A program made the translations under genes and the position numbers. From Aspidiotus rigidus (Eukaryota; Arthropoda; Insecta; Hemiptera; Diaspididae), in NCBI GenBank assembly GCA_035079385.1, contig JAVHKY010000024.1, forward strand, positions 8,618,001-8,682,000: 64,000 nucleotides of DNA. The letters run 5' to 3'. Positions 58,602 through 64,000 of the stretch are shown here, piece by piece (within the stretch, counting starts at the first letter, position 1; the number at the start of each line of letters is the position of its first letter). The notes below the pieces were generated by a model. The model was not told where the DNA came from. It was given only the letters and a program-made list of their open reading frames with translations, and ran no database searches.

Positions 58602-60566
58602 TCAGCTTAGTTTACTAAAACCTGATTTCTCATCTTTATTTATTGTTTGTAGACGATTCAAGCTCTGCTCCCGAAAATATTTCTTGCCTGCTTCAAAAGT
58701 GGACACCGTTATTGCGCATTGCGGTATTACTTTCACCAATCTAGGAGTCAATCCTGAATATAAGCCTAAAATTCCTTTCGAGGCGTAAATGATTTTGAGC
58801 GTTTGTATAATTGATTTACTTTTACCTGAGGGCAGAAAACTTAAGAATTTAGAGAGAGGAAAAAAAGGTACAGTTCTAGAACAGAAAATGTGCTGTAGTG
58901 TAAAAGTAAAAGGCTTCTAGACACATTTGATATAAGTTCTAAGGAAATAAATCAAGATCTCATTTAGACAAGGAAATATTAACAATTTAAAAACATATCT
59001 CCATCACAAAATATGTACACTGCAAATTATGTAAATTGACCTTGGTAGATGTTAGACAAGAAATGATATCAAATACATCGTTAAAACCCATCTCTCTAAT
59101 TTGAGTAGAACTGAGATCATAAAATTCAACATAAAATAAGAGTAACATTTCCATAGAAATACCTCTTGAGATACTCTTCTCGTCTCCTAAATAGTACAAC
59201 GTAAGGTAATTTACCTGGAAGTATTTGTTTATTCGCAAAATCAGTTTGCGAAAGAGTCTTCACAACATCAAACGGATTTGTCATGCAAGCAGCAACCTAG
59301 AAAATTATAAAGCCAGGAAATTAATCGTCGGTTACCCAACAATAGGTACCTAGATCATTAATTTGAAGGAAAGAATTACCGCTCCACTGATACAACCTCC
59401 AACGAAACTAAAGGCGATGGAAATATTTTCACCTTTCGAAAATGATTTTAGTTTTTCATATATAACCCAATAAATACCTATAAAATGAACGACGCATCTA
59501 AAGTATACTTTGAATTGATAGAATATAAAAGTTAGTGATGCGGTGTCATCAAGTTATCCAAACCTGCAAAAGGTACGCTCCTCAATAATGTAGGGGTCAA
59601 GCCTTTCCATAAACCGATGACACCATGAGAGCGAACTAGACTCCGAACAGCATAATTCATTTCTAAAATAATCATTAATTAAACATCGCTACCGATTTGT
59701 ATCAGACAGTGAATCTTGGCTTGGAAAATATACGCACGGAAGTAACTCAATTTTTCGGACTGCATTTTTGTTCGAACTAATTCCAAAGGACCAACACTCG
59801 TCAAAGACAACATACGAGCTGTGCCTCCGGCTACTATCGATATCCATGGTGGGGGTGGATGTGCTGGAGAAATTGAATCGATACCCGAAAAAATTATCAA
59901 TCTACTTTTCAATCGGTCGTACATGACGAAATATATTATGGTGGCTGGAACCGTAAGGATAATAGTCGGAAGTAATCCACTCCAAAGTGAGGTGATACCC
60001 TCAAAACGTGTCATTTTCAAGGCGGCATCCTAGAACATCCTGCAAAATTCAGTCTCCAAAAATCTCAATCATGAATATCGTTTCAAATGAACCAGATTTC
60101 TTTACCCAAGTTCCTGAATACTTGTATTGAATGTTCAAACCTCTTTGTTGAGCTTGTAATCGAACTTTCAAAACGTCGAGTGGCGTGACTGAAAATTAAT
60201 AAATTTTATACTTCGAATATAGCGCACCCAACGATGTATAATTGAAAAATTTGAAGTTTTTCGAAGAGATATCAGATGAATAAAATTGGAACACTTTTAG
60301 TAGTACTCGAGAAATTAATTCTATATCGGGAGTTGAAACAAATAAAAACGATCATAGAAAACTGCATGGGCTCTAGTAACAGTCAAATAATCCTACTGTC
60401 GAATCTAAACAACAAATTCTCGATACACTAACAAGATCAAATAGGAATACGAACTTAGAAATGAGCTCAAGACACCACCGACGCAAGCCGCACCCATTTG
60501 CTGAAAAGCGGTTATCTTGAAATTTATATCATTATCCGCAGATATTGGTGCTTTTGAAGAATCCAT
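58602..60566 (-). CDS. Mitochondrial carrier of the SLC25A39/40 type, complete
   Basis: Seven coding exons on the minus strand are 60566-60455, 60188-60106, 60029-59738, 59662-59564, 59477-59380, 59296-59215 and 58825-58602. They sum to 990 nt (329 codons plus stop), every intron is GT-AG and all phases agree. The family is about 340 residues long. The three carrier signatures are TPLDVLKVRLQAQ, GPLELVRTKMQ and NPFDVVKTLSQ. FEGITSLWSGLLPTIILTVP and GLYSGLTPRLVKVIPQCAIT are typical of the SLC25A39/40 subgroup, thought to import glutathione into mitochondria across the inner membrane. The start is the first ATG, followed by SSKAPISADN. It lies head-to-head with the zinc-finger gene. Subgroup assignment rests on memory of the family. 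Confidence 0.93.
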
Positions 60567-62141
60567 GGATGATAACTGAGTTAAATAATCAAACGAGTGA
60601 AATGAATGGAATACATTTTAAAACTATTCATAAATAACGAATAATAAGATACTTTACCGCCAGGTCTTTGGTATTGAATTGAAACTACCTAATTTAAGGA
60701 AAATAGCTTCGATACTAGACAATTCTGTATTTATCAAGAATTTCTAAAATATTCTTTTCAATCTCTGTACAAAATCAACTTAATGTGCCCTGAGCTGTCC
60801 ATTATCCGGCTCGTCTCCCAACCTTTTCAAATGACGTTAAAACCGACTAATACGACGAGTCGGATGAGATGTGTTTTTGCTGAGCAAACAATAACAAAAA
60901 CAATTAATTTATGTAGACTTCAATTTCTGGATTATACCTCCATTAAAGAGGAATCTGATGATACTTCAAACAATTCTAAATATCTCCGAAATCCAAGTAA
61001 GCTGAGTTATGATCAACATTTTTTATTTTCCCTCTTCTTTTCCACTCTTTTCCAGCAAGAATATGCAGGTAGGGAGAATTGGACTGATAAAAAGTCCACA
61101 GCTACAACACGGCTCGACCGTCACACCACCCATACAGTTTCGATTATTGTAGTCATGGAATAATAATAGTAGTAGCGCTACAGTCGTTACATTGACCAAA
61201 GATCTAGAGACTGCTAGCTGCCAACGCAAAACCCGCTTATAAAAAGGACTTTTGATAAAACGAGCAGCACGGACGGCGAGTATGGCGACGCCATCTTGAT
61301 ATTGCGATCACGCTATTATTACACTTTCTAAACCAATAATTTTGCCGTTACTAGTTGTTACAGTTCATAATTCAAATTCGAATATTCTCTCTCGTTTCGT
61401 AGCTGATCAATTGTATTGTGTAAAATTCATTGTCGTGAATGTAAGGACTATAAAATTGCTTCTCATAAGAATCTCATAGGGTTTGCGAGTCATTGGGCAA
61501 TTAATTTTTCGACAGTGCTTGGTCGTCGGTCGTTTTCTATTTTTTCAGAGTACTGAATTTCTATGTCCCGCCATCGAGTACTATCCAGATCCAGACATCA
61601 ACTCCTTGTGATTGAGGAAAGCGAGCGAAAAACGTTTACGAAGTGTAAATAATCGTTGGATTTAATTTCATCGTTATCATTCATTTCAAATTTCGATATG
61701 TTATTAAATTTACTTATTTCTAATTTCCATTATTCATCAGGTTACTACAATATTTTCACCGAAGATTTCTTTTGAAAGCGTCATGTACCACGACTGTAAA
61801 CTCGCATGTCGATAGCGGTTACCAAAAAATTGAATAACGTTGTTGACTAGATTTGTATCGCTAATGTGGTCTACTCTGCAGGAAAACCACACAAAATTAT
61901 TTCTCGACCTGAAAAATCTCTACATATTGTCGAGATTGTTCCGTGAGTTATTTTTGTTTTAGTCAATGATTTTCATATCTTGGGTGTATTTATTCATGTT
62001 ACTCAATTTGATAGGTTTTAGATCACTGATTCGGACGAACTATTTCACTATCTTCGAGTCTTGACTTGCCTGGATCATATCATTTCCTGTTCGGCATAAA
62101 TTTTACTTAGGTTCTATTCTGGTTGATGCTTACCCGATAAA
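60567..62141. promoter_or_regulatory. Shared upstream region of two divergent genes
   Basis: This 1.58-kb gap separates the start codons of the carrier gene (minus) and the zinc-finger gene (plus). Both promoters and any 5' non-coding exons must lie here. CG-containing stretches around 61240-61320 would suit a transcription start, but no core motif is clear. The open frame 60783-61163 shows no family resemblance and is taken as chance. Confidence 0.45.
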
Positions 62142-64000
62142 ATGGAGGAAACTTTAATCGATGTACATGTTAGTAAAATTTCATTATTCAACATAAATGA
62201 TTAGAAAACAATCGGTGATTTTTTCTATAAACCTTATTTATTTCTTATGATAGCATGACTTTGAAGAGGAGATGGAAATTAAAGAAGAAAGGTCTGAATT
62301 TTTCGTCAGCGACTTAGAAGATAACGTTGAAGTTATTGAAGTGAAACTTGAAGACGACGAGATGGAAAATATGTTCTACGATGTTAGTGACGTGGGAAAC
62401 TCGCTAGTCGATATTGCCAACATTCCAATCAACGAAGATGTTACCGCAGAATTGATCGTACCAGATGATATCAGCAGCTTAACGAATTCCTTGAAGGAAA
62501 AAACTTTAGATAATCAGGAATTAGCGATACTTGAGAAAGATCTGAAAACGACCACCCCAGGATACGAACATCTTGTGGAGTAAGTATTTACTTCATGTTA
62601 AGATTGCTCAGGATTCGAAACAGTCGTTGGTTCGTGTCAGCTATTCTCTCGGTCGTCCTATTTTTGTTTTTCTCTTGTTTTTGTAGTTGAATGTTGATCT
62701 ATTTTGAGTTGAGAATAGTGTTAATATCGTTTTTCCTGTCATCGGTTTTCGATTGTGTTCGAACGACCTTAGAGTAAACACAAATGTTTGTATATATATC
62801 CTGCTCTGTAATTGCGAGCAATTTTCACTCGGAAAACTGCCGAAATTTTTATGAACGAGTACGCTAGTTCAATTCTAGTAACTTGATTGTCGTATTTTTT
62901 CAGGAGTTCGAACACGGTCGGAAAACCAACGCCCAAATTAGAGAAAGTTCCTAAATTAGATAAATCGACCGTTTGTCGTATTTGCGGAAAACTGTACTTC
63001 AATAGATCCAGTTACCTGCGTCATTTAATGAAGGTTCACAGCAATCTCATAAAGCGACAAAAAATATTGGTCAAGGTGGATAAGCCGAACAACCTGTCCT
63101 CCGAGGTTCCAATAATCACTTCTACCGTTACGGTCTCCCCGAGAGTGGCAACTTCAACGAAGAAGAAAAAGTCGGACAACGAGGCTCGGATGTGTGACAT
63201 GTGCGGTAAAATATTTCGTCATAGGTCCACTTTTAGACAACATATGAAAGATAAGCATTCGGATGGTGGGCAAGAAGGTAAAAGTTCGAAAAAACGAACT
63301 TCGCGTATGTGCGATACGTGTGGTAAATTGTGCAGTAGTGGAACCTTTCGAGAACACATGCGAAAGCACACGAATCCAGAGAGTGTTACTTGTGAACATT
63401 GCGGCCAAATCTTTTCTTTCGTTTCTGTACTTAAGAGTCATATCCAAGTACGTCATTCGAACGAGCGTCCCTTCAAATGCAATTTGTGTGAAAGCGCTTT
63501 CAAGCGTGCCGACTACCTTCGATCACACATGCGTTACAAACATCAACCAAAAGCCACCGGAGAAAAAAGTGAATTCAAATGTGAGGATTGCGATGCTGGT
63601 TTCCGTACCGAAATCGGATTGACCAAGCATCGTCACCTGAAAACAAAAGGAGATAGTGTTGGTCAGTGTCCTACATCTTATAAGTGTTCAGTATGCTGCG
63701 CGGTTTTCAAGAAACGAAATTATTTAGTGTTACACAAACGATACGTTCACGAGAAAAATAAACCGTGTCGTATTAGTGAATCTTCCGTCGGCCCTTATAA
63801 GTGCGATAAATGTGATCGTCGTTTCGCATCCGTTTGCGGACGTAACTATCATTGTAAACACGCGCATGGTACAGAATTTAACACGAAATTTTCCGCTGTT
63901 TGTGACCACTGTGGTTTAACGTTCCGTAACCGTGTGTTTTTTGCGAAGCACAGCGCTAAATTACAAGATAAGCCAACTTGTTATTTGTGTTGGAATGCGT
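62142..64000 (+). CDS. C2H2 zinc-finger protein, 3' end beyond the window
   Basis: Exons are 62142-62168, 62254-62579 and 62904 to beyond 64000. GT-AG introns join in phase to give 483 codons so far with no stop. The N-terminus is acidic (EETLIDVH, then DFEEEMEIKEERSEFF) and has no ZAD or BTB domain. Fingers begin near 62972: CRICGKLYFNRSSYLRHLMK, CDMCGKIFRHRSTFRQHMKD, CDTCGKLCSSGTFREHMRKH, CEHCGQIFSFVSVLKSHIQV and CNLCESAFKRADYLRSHMRY. Four more follow, some with irregular histidine spacing (CEDCDAGF...KHRH), and a tenth is cut at the edge. Linkers are mostly not TGEKP. A nuclear DNA-binding role is likely; the targets are unknown. Confidence 0.92.

Noticed and set aside
60783..61163. 126-codon open frame upstream of the carrier gene
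   Set aside because: It has no domain resemblance or convincing context, and it lies in the divergent promoter region.

Overview
The window looks like nuclear DNA of an arthropod, probably an insect. It is AT-rich, genes are split by GT-AG introns, no operons are seen, and there is a dense mixture of Penelope-like elements, LINEs, a Merlin DNA transposon, MITE-like palindromes and minisatellites. The species cannot be read from the sequence. A sap-feeding hemipteran is only a guess.

Layout. 0.4-3.8 kb: a 1.29-kb inverted repeat made of Penelope-like element (PLE) sequence joined to part of a multicopy gene with a PIN/FEN-like nuclease signature and a C-terminal cysteine-rich (CXC-like) tail. 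The rest of that gene continues to 6.0 kb as a broken copy. 7.5-58.6 kb: three diverged, interrupted copies of a tandem unit of roughly 20 kb (about 7.56-27.3, 27.3-49.4 and 49.4-58.6 kb, the last partial). Units I and II each carry a four-exon small multi-pass membrane-protein gene on the minus strand and a short cysteine-rich exon on the plus strand. All three units carry a short basic exon, intact only in unit II.

Because the units are copies of one another, one often serves as an empty site for an insertion in the other. This fixes the ends and target duplications of two PLEs, a Merlin element, a Harbinger-like MITE and a TIR-bounded repeat. Three PLEs (11.1-14.3, 19.5-21.2, 54.1-57.1 kb) share one architecture: inverted copies of the element's 3' part at both ends, a single 35-41-nt tail on one side only, and 13-18-bp target duplications. 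All PLE reading frames are damaged.

58.6-64 kb is ordinary host DNA. An intact seven-exon mitochondrial carrier gene of the SLC25A39/40 type lies on the minus strand (329 codons, all splice phases consistent). Head-to-head with it, across about 1.6 kb, is a C2H2 zinc-finger gene on the plus strand that runs off the right edge of the window. These are the best-supported functional genes here. Most other coding-like sequence belongs to decayed mobile elements or to the duplicated small genes, whose function I do not know.
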